From the NCBI GenBank assembly GCA_030549205.1, contig JAUKTV010000011.1:372001-436000 (forward strand): a stretch of 64,000 nt of DNA. Direction: 5' to 3'. Numbering within the stretch: position 1 is the first letter of the stretch; every line of letters starts with the position of its first letter. The DNA is from Apiosordaria backusii. Taxonomy: Eukaryota > Ascomycota > Sordariomycetes > Sordariales > Lasiosphaeriaceae. Of this stretch, positions 34,928 to 47,179 are shown piece by piece. The translations under genes and the position numbers were made by a program. The notes beneath the pieces are model-generated. The model was not told the origin of the DNA. It made no database searches and saw nothing but the letters and a program-made list of their open reading frames with translations.

Positions 34928-35778
34928 ATGATTACCCAGCGCCTAGGTATGCGGTTCGCCGCCCAGCTGCGCACCCAGGTTCAGCGCCGCCTTGCCAGCA
35001 CCGAGCACGCCGGCGAGAACGCTTTCGTCCGTGAGCGTCGTCACGTCAAGGAGCATGCCGCGGTCACCAAAGGTGAGTGGCCCTCCGAAGATACCCTCGG
35101 CTGCCCCCCGAGGGCTCAATCAGTATGGTCAAACGGCTAACATGGTGTCAACAGAGCTCTGGCGCAAGATCTCCCTTTTGTATGACCCCCTCAACACCCC
35201 CTATTCCCTTTGACGAATGCGTGGTTTTCATCCTGCCCTCAGATGTTGGAGCAGCTCCCGGGAAACAGAACAGCTGGAGGACTTGGAACTGGAAGAGGGG
35301 GAAGCATAGCAGACCATGGGCTGGAAGCTGGACTTCAAACACAAAAAGTGGAGGGCGGAGGAGACACCACATCATCAGGAGAACAAAACAGCAACCATGA
35401 CGTACCACCAAGCTAACCACACCCGTCTCCAGCGTCGTCCCTCCCACTCTCATCCTCGCCGGCGTCAACGCCTACAACCTCTGGAACGAGCATTGGGAGC
35501 ACTGGTCTCACATGCCCCCTCTTGAGGAGCGCGTCGAGTACCCCTACCAGAACATCCGCACCCGCAACTACCAATGGGGAGATGGTGACCAGGTATGTTT
35601 ACCCCTATTCTTCCCCCCTTTTTTTTCTCAGGTCAAGCTTACTAACATACATCTCTAGACCCTCTTGTATGTATTTCCACAAACATTGACATGACATTCA
35701 TCCATGATACTAACATAACCCGAAAACAGCTGGAACGACCAGGTCAACTACCACCACAAGGACAAGGAGGGCGCCTAA
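34928..35778 (+). CDS. cox13: Cytochrome c oxidase subunit VIa (Cox13)
   Basis: Small nuclear-encoded subunit of mitochondrial complex IV in the inner membrane. Model: join(34928..35072, 35155..35179, 35433..35592, 35659..35666, 35730..35778), 128 residues. The N-terminus is an Arg-rich presequence (QRLGMRFAAQLRTQVQRRL). The joined core reads ELWRKISLFVVPPTLILAG, with the single membrane helix, then NLWNEHWEHWSHMPP and the end WNDQVNYHHKDKEGA. Exon 4 is only 8 bp (codes T-L-F with its neighbours), and intron 2 (253 nt) is unusually long for this window. Splice sites are GT-AG, and three of the four introns have CTAAC-like branch sites. Its place between apn2 and apc5 is the conserved MAT-flank order. 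Confidence 0.95.
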
Positions 35779-36243
35779 ATGTGCTCTTGACCCCAGTCTA
35801 GATGAGGCCACGAATGCCTGGATATGGGCAGGCTTACCCCGGTGTATATTGTAGAAGAAGGCAAATCATCATTCAATAGAAGTCTGTTTGAGTTGAGATG
35901 TATTAGGAGTTGAAGACAAGGGAGCATACCCGGGTAAAGCAAACGCTGCACATGCAATTGTTTCCTAGAGTCAAGTCAAGAAATCAGTTTCTCTGCCTCG
36001 GTGTACACAGCTGTTATTGTTCCCCACCAGTTCGTCCAGAAATTGATGGTTATGCGAAGCTTTGGCTCGAGCTCAAGGATGAGCTTTTCATACAGACAGG
36101 CATATCCCCGCCACTAGTTGATTATTAACAGTGGTGCTAGATTTTGTTTCTTCACCTGTCTATCTGACAATGCTTTATCCCCCTTTTCAACCACCACCAC
36201 ACAGATCGATACATAATAACACCTACACAGCCCCCTCTCCCCC
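35779..36243. other. Intergenic region between convergent cox13 and apc5 3' ends
   Basis: 465 bp, probably 3' untranslated sequence of both genes. No gene or strong structure seen. Confidence 0.55.
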
Positions 36244-38707
36244 TTATCCATTAACCCTCTCACTCTCCCTCTTCAAACTCAGATACCTAGCCGCATACCC
36301 TTCACTCACCCCCTCATCCCCCAGCACCCTCATCACCGTCGCCATCTTCGCCAGCACCTCCCCCTGCTTCTCCACATCCTCCACCCTCTCAAAATACTTG
36401 TACGCGCTCTCCAGCGCGGCATGAGCACGCATCGCCAGCTCCCTCTGTTTTCTCCTCCCTCGTTGCTTTTCCTGCTCAGTGGAACTTTCCGACCCCGCCA
36501 TGTAGAAAAACTGGCCTGCTTGTCCCATTCTTGCGTCTGCCAAGAGGTTGTACAACGTCCCGGCTGTGAAGAGAACGTCTGTCTCGAGGACGCGGGGGAG
36601 GATAGATAGCAGTAACTGGGCAGCGGCTGAGAACTCGGATAGCGAGTTCAAGATGTTAGCGACGGCACCAATAGCTTGCCATAACAGCGGGATGAGCAAC
36701 GCGCGCCAAGCCATCGAGGCAGCCCGCATTGCGATCGAGAAGCCCTTTTCTGGGCGGTTGATCGAGTCGAATAAATGCGCTTTTGCCAGCAACAGACGAA
36801 TACGAAGGGCAATGTCGCGGTTGTTTTCTCTTAGGCTGGTGATCATGCTATCGACTTTGGTGAAGGCCGACTCGAAATCTTTGTGGCGGATCAAGGACTC
36901 GATGTGGAGGGTGTCGATTATGAAGACCATGTCTTGATCCAGGTCTTCTGGGCCGGTTTGAAGGAGTTGGGAGAGGAGGGTGTCCGCCGCGGGGAGGTTG
37001 TTCCTGTGAAGGTCCCTCCGGAGTTTGAGAAGGCCGCGGTAGAGGTGCCAGTATTGGTTTGGCTTTGCTGAACGGAGGGAGTTAGAATCAAGGGACTCAA
37101 GCAGAGAAAACGCCTCTTCGTATTTGCCCTTGCCGGCGAGGAGCCCTGCTAGACGGTAGGTGATCTTCAGCTCGTCGTCAAAGACAGAGCTCCGCGCGTG
37201 GCAGCTGAGAAAGACCTGGCAGGCCATGGACGACATGGGGGAGAGGCCGAGGCGGTCCCACATGGTGATATTCATGGAGAGCTGGGCGCCCATCATGGTC
37301 TTCATGTTGCGTTCCACAATGAGCTGTGAGGACCGAACCATGTGTTCGAAGGCGACAGAGACGCTTTCTCCGTTGGCCATGCCCAGCTTGGCTTCGCTCA
37401 GAAGAGCTGAACCCCAGAGAATCCACATGCCTGTTTCTTTTGCTTTGACTCGGAGGAAGGCAAGTGTCTCTTTGCCGTTGTCGAGCATGCTGCTGTTCTC
37501 GAGTTCTCGTACCAGGTGCGGGTGGGCTCTGCCGAAGTGGAAGAACCAGTTTAAGGCGAAATTTAGACAGGTCATATCCCGGTTTTCTCGGGCTGTAGAC
37601 ACTGCCTCTAACATTGTTGCCACAGCTTCTTTGTGGCAGCCAAAGTCGGACTGAACGATAGCGAGGTTCATCAAGGCATACTGATAGAATAATCGATCTC
37701 GGTTCAGCATAGTGTAGTCGAAATAGCGATGAAGGTAATCAAACGATGTTGGAAAGTCCCCTGACCTCCACGAGTCGGAGAAACTGAGATAATGTGATAG
37801 GCTCGGTACAACATGACTCCCCTTCAAGAAGGTCTTGAACCGATCCCTGATTTGCGGCGGGATCCTGATCCCATACTCTGCTTTTGGTCAGTATCTCTTC
37901 CATATCAGGAAGACAAACGAACTCACTCTGTATCTGCTCAATCTGAAACTCCAACAACCCCTCCACATCATCCGTACTAACCGGCAACGTCTCCCGATCT
38001 CCCCCAACAACCGGTAACAACATCCTCCCATACGCCATCACCGCCAACTCATCCGTCTCCCTACCCCCCCACTCCTCCTCCCCCTCCATCAGCACCGCAT
38101 CAAAACTCAACCTCCCCCCATACTGCGGATGCCTCCTCGTCCAATACCCAGCGGTAGGCTGCCTGTACCTAACAAACATCTTCCACAACTCCGTCACCCC
38201 CTCAAACTTCATCCTCACAAACTCCACATGCGCCCTCCTGACAAACGCCCCAAAAGGACTATTCCTCCCCAGTCTCACCCCTTTCCCTTGTTCTTCTTCC
38301 TCATCCAACCCTAACCTCCTCATCTCCTCCCTAGTTTTACGCAACAACCCCGGCATCACCGCAAAAAACTCGTGCAGCCCATGCAGACTGTCAATCCCCC
38401 ACAGCTTCTCCAAAAACCGATCCCATAGCCTCCTCCCAGGGAGCTTATCCGCCGCAGACAACGGACTGAGCAACGCCTCAAAGTCCTTGATCGAAACCAC
38501 CAAGCGGATGGCACTCTCGGCTTTTTTCCACCGGTCGGTAGTAGGGTTGAAGTTGTTCCCAGCCGTCGGGGAAAGGTCGCAGTCAGTGAGGTTGGATGCA
38601 AGGAAATTGATAACGGGGATGATGCCCTCGTTGGGCACGGCGCCTTCGACGTAGAGCTCTATGAGCGCCAACAGGCCGATTTTGGCGGGGGTGAGGAAGC
38701 GGGACAT
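36244..38707 (-). CDS. apc5: Anaphase-promoting complex subunit 5 (Apc5)
   Basis: Scaffold subunit of the APC/C ubiquitin ligase that drives mitotic exit. Model: complement(join(36244..37877, 37927..38707)), 804 residues. The intron 37878-37926 is short (49 nt, GTGAGT...GCAG) and joins IEQIQ to KYGIRIPPQIRDRFKTFLKG in phase. The N-terminus RFLTPAKIGLLALIELY and the central FDYTMLNRDRLFYQYALMNL with following TPR-like helices are family features. The C-terminal half is a run of amphipathic TPR helices. It ends a few bases beyond a basic Arg/Glu-rich tail. It closes the conserved SLA2-MAT-APN2-COX13-APC5 block. Confidence 0.94.
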
Positions 38708-39733
38708 GGTTCTTGTGGGTTGTTGCTCCCCTTGAGTGCTCCTCCCCTTAAGGGGGGAATTATAGTGTACACTGATTCAGGTTTGAGATGAGTCGAGATC
38801 AATTGTGGGAGAGAGAGGGATGGGTGGTGGTGTTGAGATTGTTGATGTTGATATTGAGTGTGCTGTGCACAGGCCCCCTGGATGATTCCTCTCAAGTGAG
38901 CGAGGGCAGCGCTGTGGCGGGGTGAATTGAGATCGAGTTCAATCATGCAGATATAACATTCGCCATAAATGGATCAAAAGTCCCAAGATGAGATCGTAAA
39001 TCATGGAGGTTGCTCTATCTAATCGTTAGGATCACTTTTGCACGTAAATCTTCAAATTTGGAAGGGCCAACCTTACCTGATGTTGAGTGCGAGAAGTAGC
39101 AATGAGAGCGCGTTAGGCGCAGTGGGAGGAGCGCGTGTCAAAGTGGGCTTATCTTATCGCACAGCATCTCGGGCTCACCACCTCACTGAATAGGACAGTT
39201 GACTCTCAGGCTATGTTGTCATGCAACGAAAGCTTTTTGCTGGTTATAAAATCATCAAGTGATATTGGCTTTTGAATTTTAAACTTAGGATCTCAGAGAG
39301 TGCGGATATTTATCATTGAGCACCTGTCACAAAAAGCAGGATCGAAGGATCAAAACCATATGCAAAAACGAGGAAAAACGAATTCTTTGGAGTGAATTGA
39401 AAGCTATGGCTGTCCAAAGTGTCTAAACCTTGGCGTATAATCCTATCCAGTCCCTCTGGTATGTTTGATGAGATTCTGTGACGGGCCACTTCCAACCAAA
39501 ATTACCCCCAATGGGTGTCTTCGTACAATCCAAGTACGCATCAAAACAACTCAAATCGATGAAGCAGAAACGAAAAGAGGTATCAAAGTTGTGTGTGTGA
39601 AAAAGCGAGTGACAGTTTTGAAGAGTCCCAGGTGTCCATCCCCTTCCCAATGCCCATAAAAATGCCCCCGAATGCACCAGTCAAAATGCAAAATTTCTTC
39701 CAAGAAAACAAATATTACCATCGCCGTGCTGTG
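38708..39733. other. Intergenic region between apc5 start and RING gene 3' end
   Basis: About 1 kb. The 250 bp next to apc5 have Pyr/Pur-biased runs and ATTGAGAT-type promoter-like sequence; the rest is unremarkable and fairly A/T-rich. No gene seen. Confidence 0.5.
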
Positions 39734-42282
39734 TTACACTTGTTGCACATCCTGGGCTGCGGTGCGCGGGTCCTGGTGGCGATTCAAGAACGCCTGTCCA
39801 GGCTCGCCCCTCATGAGGTGTGCCATATAGTCATACCATCTTACCTCATGGATCTCTCTCTGCACCCGCGCAAGAATCGCTCTATGATCTTCCTCATCCG
39901 ACGGACGGTTGGAGGTATATGATCCGGAGTTCGAGTTCCTATAGAGGGAGGCTTGGGCGCGATTCCACTCGATGCCGTCACGATACGACTCATAGTGTGA
40001 GCTATACGGTGAACTCCGAGCCAAAGACTTGACGATATCGTTTTTGCATATCGGGCAAGTTCGTCGTCTGGTGGTAAGCCATGGTGTGCTATCACAAGGT
40101 CAATAAATTGCTTGTCAAAACCACCATTTCGGGAAAACTCACATGCAGTCGACATGAAACTCATGGCCGCAGGGCAAGCTCATGACTCTGCTGACGCCAT
40201 CCACATATTCCTCCAAGCAGATCACACATTCGCTTTGTCTTCCCATGTACTTCTTCCATTGGCTGGAGCCATGCACCCTGCTGTTATCAGGGGAGGATGA
40301 TCGTCCGGCCTGCAGAGCATTATCAACCCTCAAGAGATCCGATGCCTCAGGGACGCCAGTGGTGGTTTGTGACCGGGGCCGCGATCTCGAGTGTCCTTGC
40401 AACAGTGGTGTTGTAGGTGAAGAACTGGTGGGTGAAGGCGTCCTCGATGATTGACTGGGCGATGGGGCCACTGTGCGGTATGTCCGCACCGGCAACCGAT
40501 CAACCACCGCCTTCGGTGCTCTCCATCTCCGTCTTCTGTACTTAGCTCGCAAGATGAGGAGCGTATATACAACCGTGAGCGTGATCAGAGGGCTGATTAC
40601 CAAGACCAAAAGTGTGTCAAAGAACGGAGTGGCACTACCAGTCGGAGTGATTGTGACCCATAAGCCTTCCCGCACATTACCACCGTCCTTGTCTCCCAAG
40701 GTCTCCGGCGAAAATATTGAACTCTCCTCTGCGGCAGACTGCTCCTTGGCATCATCCCCAAAGAGTTTGGAAATAAGCCCACTGGACCCTTCAGATGAAG
40801 AGTCAGACTTTCCAGAGTTGCGGCTCTGTGAGTCTCCAGGGACATATTCGCCGCTGCCCGGTGTAATACTGCCTCCTCTTGGCCCGCTTGACTCCTTGTT
40901 GCTAAACTGATTCTCGGGTGCGGGCTGATCTCCCTCATCCTCCGCTGAAGACCTAACAAGATCAGGATCACGCCAGTCTTGTACACCGATCTGGAAATCA
41001 TCACCCGACGGCTTATCCTCCTCCGAGGAGCCACGACCACCCGCGCCATTCTTGGTGGCCTTGTCCAGACTGGTTTTGAGAAGCTTATCATTTTCGCCAC
41101 TCCACTCGTCAGCCATAGCCCAGTTCAAACGACCACTGCTCGGCGGCCGGCTCTGGTCTGCTCCGTTACTCCCACCATCGCCCCAGGAAAACAAGTGGGC
41201 GATCCAGCTCCTGCGTCTCGAGCGTGACTTCTTGGCCGCAGTGGCTGGAGCATTTTGTGACGAGGCAGTCTTGACGGGCTGGGACTTGGAAACAGACTTT
41301 GTCCCATGTCCAGCACCTGCATCAGCAGTTTTCGTTTGCTTGCTGGCCCCAGGCTTACCCGAATGCTGCACTTTCAAGATCGGGTTTCCATTCTCATCCA
41401 GTATGTCTTCAATGAAGCTTCCTGGCTGTGCAAGTGATGACAGTAACATGGCGGTCGTTCGAGATGTGAAGATGGAGGGTATGGTGACGTTGTCGACATT
41501 GCCCCTCGCAAACATCTGGATCAATGGGCCCCCCTTTATATTGTCCCCGACAATCACCCCGATTGCCCCACGACGTTGCGCCCACTTGACCTTCTCGAGG
41601 AAGCCGCACCCACCACGGCTCAGCAAAGTGATTTTGCCCGTGATCTCCGCCGTCTCCTGCATGGATTGAATGTCGGCATGGCTCGACGTAGAGATCACCG
41701 ATCCTTCGCTGTAGGGGGCGCGTGTCTGCTCGAGTTCCTGGTGAAGGTAGTCATCGGTCCCATCGTGACGCTTTTCTAGAAGTTTTCGGTCCGCTGGTAT
41801 CCCTGCGCCTAAAGGATCTCGTTTGGTACTTTTGGTGTTCAGTGCGGCAGGTCCTGATTTCGAGGCCGCGGACCCATGCACAGTAGTTTTGATCGACAGT
41901 TTAGGTCTCCCATCATCCCAGCCTGGAAGATCGCTGCAGCCCAGCTCGCCCCCGACTTCACCCTCTTGAAGATGATCTTCCACAAACCCACTCCCTATCC
42001 ACAATTGTCCACTCAGGCCGTCGGCAGGAAGGATAGGGCCAAACGCAGCAGGTCGGGCAGCGAAAAAGGTGCTATTGTCATCGAATAGGCTGATAGCAGC
42101 ATTAGGAGGGAAGAGTGAGAATGGCGCAGTGAAGGAGAAGAAGCTCCGGAATGATGATTTCTGTGTTGTCAATGGTGTCACGGCGGGGTGTTTGGGTGAC
42201 GAAGGGAGCTGATGGCCCGACAGACGAGGAAAAGCGACGCAGAGAAGAAGAGAACTAATATCGCGATCCGAGGAGGTCGCAT
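39734..42282 (-). CDS. PA-TM-RING E3 ubiquitin ligase (RNF13-like)
   Basis: Membrane-bound ubiquitin ligase of endosome or vacuole type. Model: complement(join(39734..40088, 40143..42089, 42182..42282)), 800 residues. Exon 1 encodes MRPPRIAILVLFFSASLFLV, a signal peptide. The intron 42090-42181 has GTGACA, a CTAATG branch and ATCAG, and joins in phase to LFDDNSTFFAARPAAFGP. The lumenal part holds a protease-associated domain (GCGFLEKVKWAQRRGAIGVI, then NVTIPSIFTSRTTAMLL). A transmembrane helix (LLVLVISPLITLTVVYTLLI) is followed by Arg/Lys residues and a Ser/Pro linker. The RING-H2 is CVICLEEY ... CGHEFHVDCI and TCPICKND, split by intron 40089-40142. An unspliced frame from 42295 lacks the signal peptide and is less likely. 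Confidence 0.9.
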
Positions 42283-43338
42283 CGTGAGGAATCACAGAGC
42301 ACGCGGCAACAAAGAGGCGTTTGAGCTGTAACCAGGGTTCGGCGTAGGGGCCTTAGAGACCCGATAAAAGATGTCGTAGCTGGGACGTTGGACGTTGGTC
42401 CAGCGGCTCCTGCTTCTTGAGCCGTCGCGTCGTGGCGCGCCTAGGTAGTCATCCGCTATAACACTTGCAAAAACACCGGCGTCAAAGGAGGCACGTTGAG
42501 GGAGAAAGTACAGGGCGAGTGAGGTGAGCGGGAAAGGGTGAAGACTGAGCAACTGATTGATGTTGGCAGATGACGAGCTAGACCAGCGATAAGGGGATTA
42601 AAGTTACAAGGAGTGGCCCATCTTGGTACGTAGTAAGTAAGGTGAGGGAGAGCTGGGAAGTGGCGTGGGTAAAGTGGGCTCACAGCGGATAGGACCGGGA
42701 ACAGCTGCACTGCTGAACCATACGTGGGGGCCCTGTGTTGCAAGCATTCCCCGCATTCCTCGATGGTCAACTTTTGACAGCACGTGCCTCTAATGTTGGA
42801 ATGTGTGTGTCCAACAAGTCCTACCTTGTCCAATACTACAAGCATCGGGAGGAGTCAGTCTGAACAGACTCATCACTTGAGTAATACGGGGAGCACCGGG
42901 CTATGCTGTTAATAGTAGAGAGTCACTCCAAAGCTGGGTGGTCGCCTTGCGTGAGGCCTCAGCCCAAGTGTTTTCACAACCATTTTGCATTTTGCTCGAG
43001 GTCAACTTCAAAAAAAAAAAAAAGGGGTCCATGTTACATTGGCTCCACCTGATCAACTTGAGAGAAGGAGGGTTCGTTCCAGAATCGCTCATCGGCCAGC
43101 CTCGCACAGGCGGAAAACAAAAGTTGGAGCAGACCGCGGGGCAGGTGGGACACACACGGGTTAGGGTTCTGTGTGGCGCAGCTCAGGCACACTGACTCAC
43201 GTTGAGTCGTCGCCAGGACCCCACCTTTTTTGGCATATGGAAAAAGAGCCTGCAGCCAACATGAAAGGCCCCTCGTTAATAAAAAGAGTCACGCTGTCGT
43301 CCCTCTTTATACTCAATTAACCCCTCCACTGAGCCTGG
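42283..43338. promoter_or_regulatory. Shared upstream region of divergent RING gene and valyl-tRNA synthetase
   Basis: About 1 kb with no coding signal. A run of 14 A at about 43009-43023, a TTAGGG near 43160 and a TATA-like TTTATACTC just before 43339 were noted. Individual factor sites cannot be assigned. Confidence 0.5.
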
Positions 43339-46300
43339 ATGCTGATTTCGTCGTGGCGACTGGTTAGTTCGAACTCGCTGCTTAAAGCATCCTTGGCTTC
43401 TTTTCGACCAGCACCTCGACCCTACCACTCTTCAGTTTACCGACTGTCCAAAATGGCCGACGAAGCTGCTAAAGCCCCCGCGCCGGCGACCACACCGGCC
43501 GCCACTCCCGATGCGCCTGCGCCAAAGAAAAATGGTGAGTTGAGATCCGCCGAGTCTTGTTGTTTGTTCTTTGGTGGCCATGAGCTGACACTCCCAAAGA
43601 GGCGAAAGAGAAAGCCAAAGCCGACAAGGCTGCCAAGTTCGCTGCGAAGCAAGCTGCCGCCAAGCTGAAGCAGCAGCAACAAGGCGGCGACAAGCCAGCC
43701 GAAGCCCCGAAACCCAAGACGAAGAAGGCCGAGACTCCCGTTCTTCCCGCCTATAAAGACGAGACCCCCGCTGGCGAGAAAAAGAGGATCCAGCCTTTCG
43801 ACCACCCGCACTTCTCAGCATACAACCCCCAGGCCGTTGAGTCGTCATGGTATTCGTGGTGGGAGAAGAGCGGCTACTTCAAGCCTCAAGAGCCTCGCAC
43901 CCCTGATGCCGGAAAGTTCGTGATCGCCTTACCACCGCCGAACGTCACAGGTGCGCTTCACTGTGGCCATGCTCTCGCCAACTCTCTCCAGGATACATTG
44001 ATCCGATGGAACCGGATGAAGGGTCTCAGCACCCTCTGGGTCCCGGGTTGCGACCACGCTGGTATCGCTACGCAGTCCGTTGTCGAGAAGATGCTCTGGA
44101 AGAGGGAGCAGAAGACACGCCACGACCTTGGCCGTGAAGAGTTCACAAAGCGTGTGTGGGAGTGGAAGGGCGAATACCATGAGCGCATCAACAATGCCCA
44201 GAGGCTCATGGGTGGTTCCATGGACTGGAGCCGTGAAGCCTTCACCATGGACGAGAACCTGACTGCGGCCGTTATGGAGGCGTTCGTCACTCTCCATGAC
44301 GAGGGCTACATCTACCGATCTAATCGCCTCGTCAACTGGTCGACCCATCTTCGCACCGCCCTCAGTACTCTGGAGGTTATCAACAAGGAAATCAGCGGCC
44401 GTACCATGATTGACGTCCCTGGCTACGATAGAAAGGTTGAGTTTGGTGTTCTCACATATTTCAAGTACCCCATTGATGGGTCAGACGAGTTTATCACTGT
44501 TGCCACCACACGTCCCGAGACAATGCTGGGCGATAGCGGTATTGCTATCAGCCCTGGTGATGCTCGCTACACGCACCTCGTCGGAAAGTATGCCCGTCAT
44601 CCTTTCACCAACCGATTGATGCCCATCGTGGAGGATACCTACGTCGACCCCGAATTTGGTACTGGTGCCGTGAAGCTCACCCCTGCGCACGATTTCAACG
44701 ATTACAAGCTTGGCGTTGCCCACAAGCTTGAGTTTATCAACGTCCTTACCGAAGATGGCTTGATCAACGAGAACGGCGGTGCTTTCCAAGGTCAGAAGAG
44801 ATTCAACGCTCGGTATACCGTTGTCGAAGAATTGACCAAGCTTGGCTTGTTCGTCAAGAAGGAGCCCAATGCCATGGTTATTCCCATCTGCGAGCGCAGT
44901 GGTGATGTTATCGAGCCCCGTATGGCGCCCCAATGGTGGGTTCGCATGGAGGAGATGGCGAAGGCTGCCCTGGATGTCGTTGATAGTGGTGAGATCAAGA
45001 TCAGCCCAGAGAGCGCCCGCAAGAGCTACTTCCAGTGGCTCAACAACATAACCGATTGGTGCATTTCCAGACAGTTGTGGTGGGGCCACCGTATACCGGC
45101 GTACCGTGTTGTCATTGAAGGCGAGAACGAGACTGAGGAGACTGACAAGTCTCACTGGGTTGTGGGCAGAAATGCCGAGGAGGCTAAGGCCAAGGCTGCT
45201 GCGAAGTTCCCTGGGCAGAAATACACCCTGGAACAGGATCCGGACTGCCTTGACACCTGGTTTAGCTCCGGCTTGTGGCCTATGGCTATTTTGGGCTGGC
45301 CCAACACTGAGAAGGATGACTTCAAGTTCTTCCCCACCGAGTTGCTTGAATCCGGCTGGGATATTCTGTTCTTCTGGATTGCCAGAATGATCATGCTCTC
45401 CTTGAAGCTGACTGGCAAGGTTCCATTTACTGAGGTATACTGCCACTCGTTGATCCGTGACGCTGAGGGGCGGAAGATGAGCAAGAGTTTGGGCAATGTC
45501 ATCGACCCATTGGACATTATCAATGGTATTAAGCTCGAGGACCTTCATGCAAAGCTCCTGACTGGTAACCTTAAGAGTGACGAGGTTGAGCGGGCCACCA
45601 AATACCAGAAGCAATCGTTCCCTGGCGGTATTCCGGAATGCGGTGCTGATGCGCTGCGCTTTACCCTACTCTCGTATACCACCGGAGGCGGTGATATCAA
45701 CTTTGATATTCGTGTTATGTCGGCCTATCGCAGATTCTGCAATAAGGTCTGGCAAGCCTCCAAGTACGTATTGGGCAACCTTGGCGATTCCTTCAAGCCA
45801 GATCAGCTTGATCTCGCCGCTCTGTCCGTTCCAGAGCGCTGGATCGTTCACCGCACCAACACGGCCGTCAAAGGCATCAACGAGGCCCTGACTACCAGAC
45901 AATTTTCCACTGCCACGAAGCTCGCATACTCCCTCTTCTATGACGATTTCTGTGATGTCTTCGTGGAGAACAGCAAGGGCATGCTTGGTCCAGACGCGAA
46001 CCCCGCCCAAGCCAACTCGGTCCGCCAGGTGCTGTACTTCGTTCTGGATACGTGCCTTCGTCTGTTGCACCCCATGCTTCCCTTCATCACTGAGGAACTC
46101 TGGCAACGTCTGCCACGGAAGGCTGGAGATGAGACCCCTTCCATCCTTTTGGCGCCATATCCCGAAGCTGACCAGGCTCTTGAGTTTCCCGCTGAGAGCG
46201 CTGACTACGAGCTCGGCCTCAAGTGTGCTAGTGGCATTCGATCCCTGGCTGCTGACTACAACATTCGTGCTGACGGCCGTGCCTTCATTGTGGCCTCTAC

Positions 46301-46694
46301 CCCTGCCAGCTTCGAGAAGGTGAGCGGCCAGCTTGAGGCTATTAAGACCCTCTCCGGCAAGGGCATTGCCTCGACCACCATCATTGGTCCCGATGCCGAC
46401 GAGTCCGCTACCCCCAAGGGTTGCGCTGTCTATGTCGTGAACGCCGAGATCGCCATCCTTCTCCAGGTCAGCGACCAAATCACAGATATTGCTGCCGAGA
46501 TTAAGAAGATCACCACCAAGCTGCAAAAAACCACTGTCGTGATTACCAAGCAGGAAGAGCTGATGGGCCGCGAGGGCTTCGAGAAGGTCAGTGACGTTGT
46601 CTTGACGGCGGAGAAGCAGAAGCTTGCCGATGCGCAGGCAGCCAAGGAGAACTACGAGCGTACGCTCGCCGAGTTTAGCAAGCTCAAAGTTTAA
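43339..46694 (+). CDS. vas1: Valyl-tRNA synthetase, probably dual cytosolic/mitochondrial
   Basis: Class I synthetase charging tRNA-Val. Model: join(43339..43534, 43600..46694), 1096 residues; intron 43535-43599 is GTGAGT...AAAG. The first 38 residues are rich in Arg, Ser and Leu, contain no acidic residue and resemble a mitochondrial presequence (SSWRLVSSNSLLKASLASFR). A second in-frame ATG at 43453 (MADEAAK) begins the usual cytosolic form with a Lys/Ala-rich extension. In yeast VAS1 and Neurospora cyt-20 one gene serves both compartments, which I infer here. The catalytic motifs are HCGH in PPPNVTGALHCGHA (about residue 186; HIGH motif) and KMSKS (about 691). The editing domain has TTRPETMLGD. 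The C-terminus is a coiled-coil arm (about 1030-1096). Confidence 0.96.
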
Positions 46695-47179
46695 GGAAAC
46701 CAAAACGGGTTTAGAAAGGAGTTTTTTGTAGTGTTAGCCAGTACTCGTTATTCATAGAATACAAGGTCCTATACACTTTCTGATGTTTCACGGGTCCTCT
46801 GTTGTTTGGCAAATGTGTCTGACATGTCTTTGTGGCTCTCACGGCCTTCAGGGCTACGGGAGTCGCGAGCAATGACGGACGCTTTCTCTTATCGCTTATC
46901 AGCAGTGAAGAATTGTGGGGGCATGTGGCAGCTGCGAAATCTTGGCGTCTTCCCCGTCTCACTAGCCACAAGTGGCTTTGTGGCGGCCCCCACAGCCCTA
47001 ACCAGGAAAACGCTTGGCCACACATTCCCAAAATTTCGCGACCCCGGAACCGCGAGATTCTGCAACCCATCACAAAGCTCCCTCTTGTCGACGACGACGC
47101 AGGTACGTTTAACCGGCCAGAAGTACTTTTCTCCCCTTCTCAATTCTAACCCGACAACTTTTCCAGATCCACCGCCAAA
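46695..47179. promoter_or_regulatory. Intergenic region and promoter of the eL37 gene
   Basis: 485 bp between the valyl-tRNA synthetase stop and the eL37 start. The last 200 bp contain AGCCCTAACCAGG (about 46995) and GACCCCGGAACC strings that could be ribosomal-gene promoter elements; this is only a suggestion. Confidence 0.5.

Noticed and set aside
44481..45614. 377-codon open frame antisense to valyl-tRNA synthetase
   Set aside because: It is the complement of a strongly conserved synthetase exon; its Leu/Val/Gly composition is a by-product of codon bias and it has no domain.
45666..46703. 345-codon open frame antisense to valyl-tRNA synthetase
   Set aside because: Same reason: a shadow of the coding strand, with no motif and no splice or start signals of its own.
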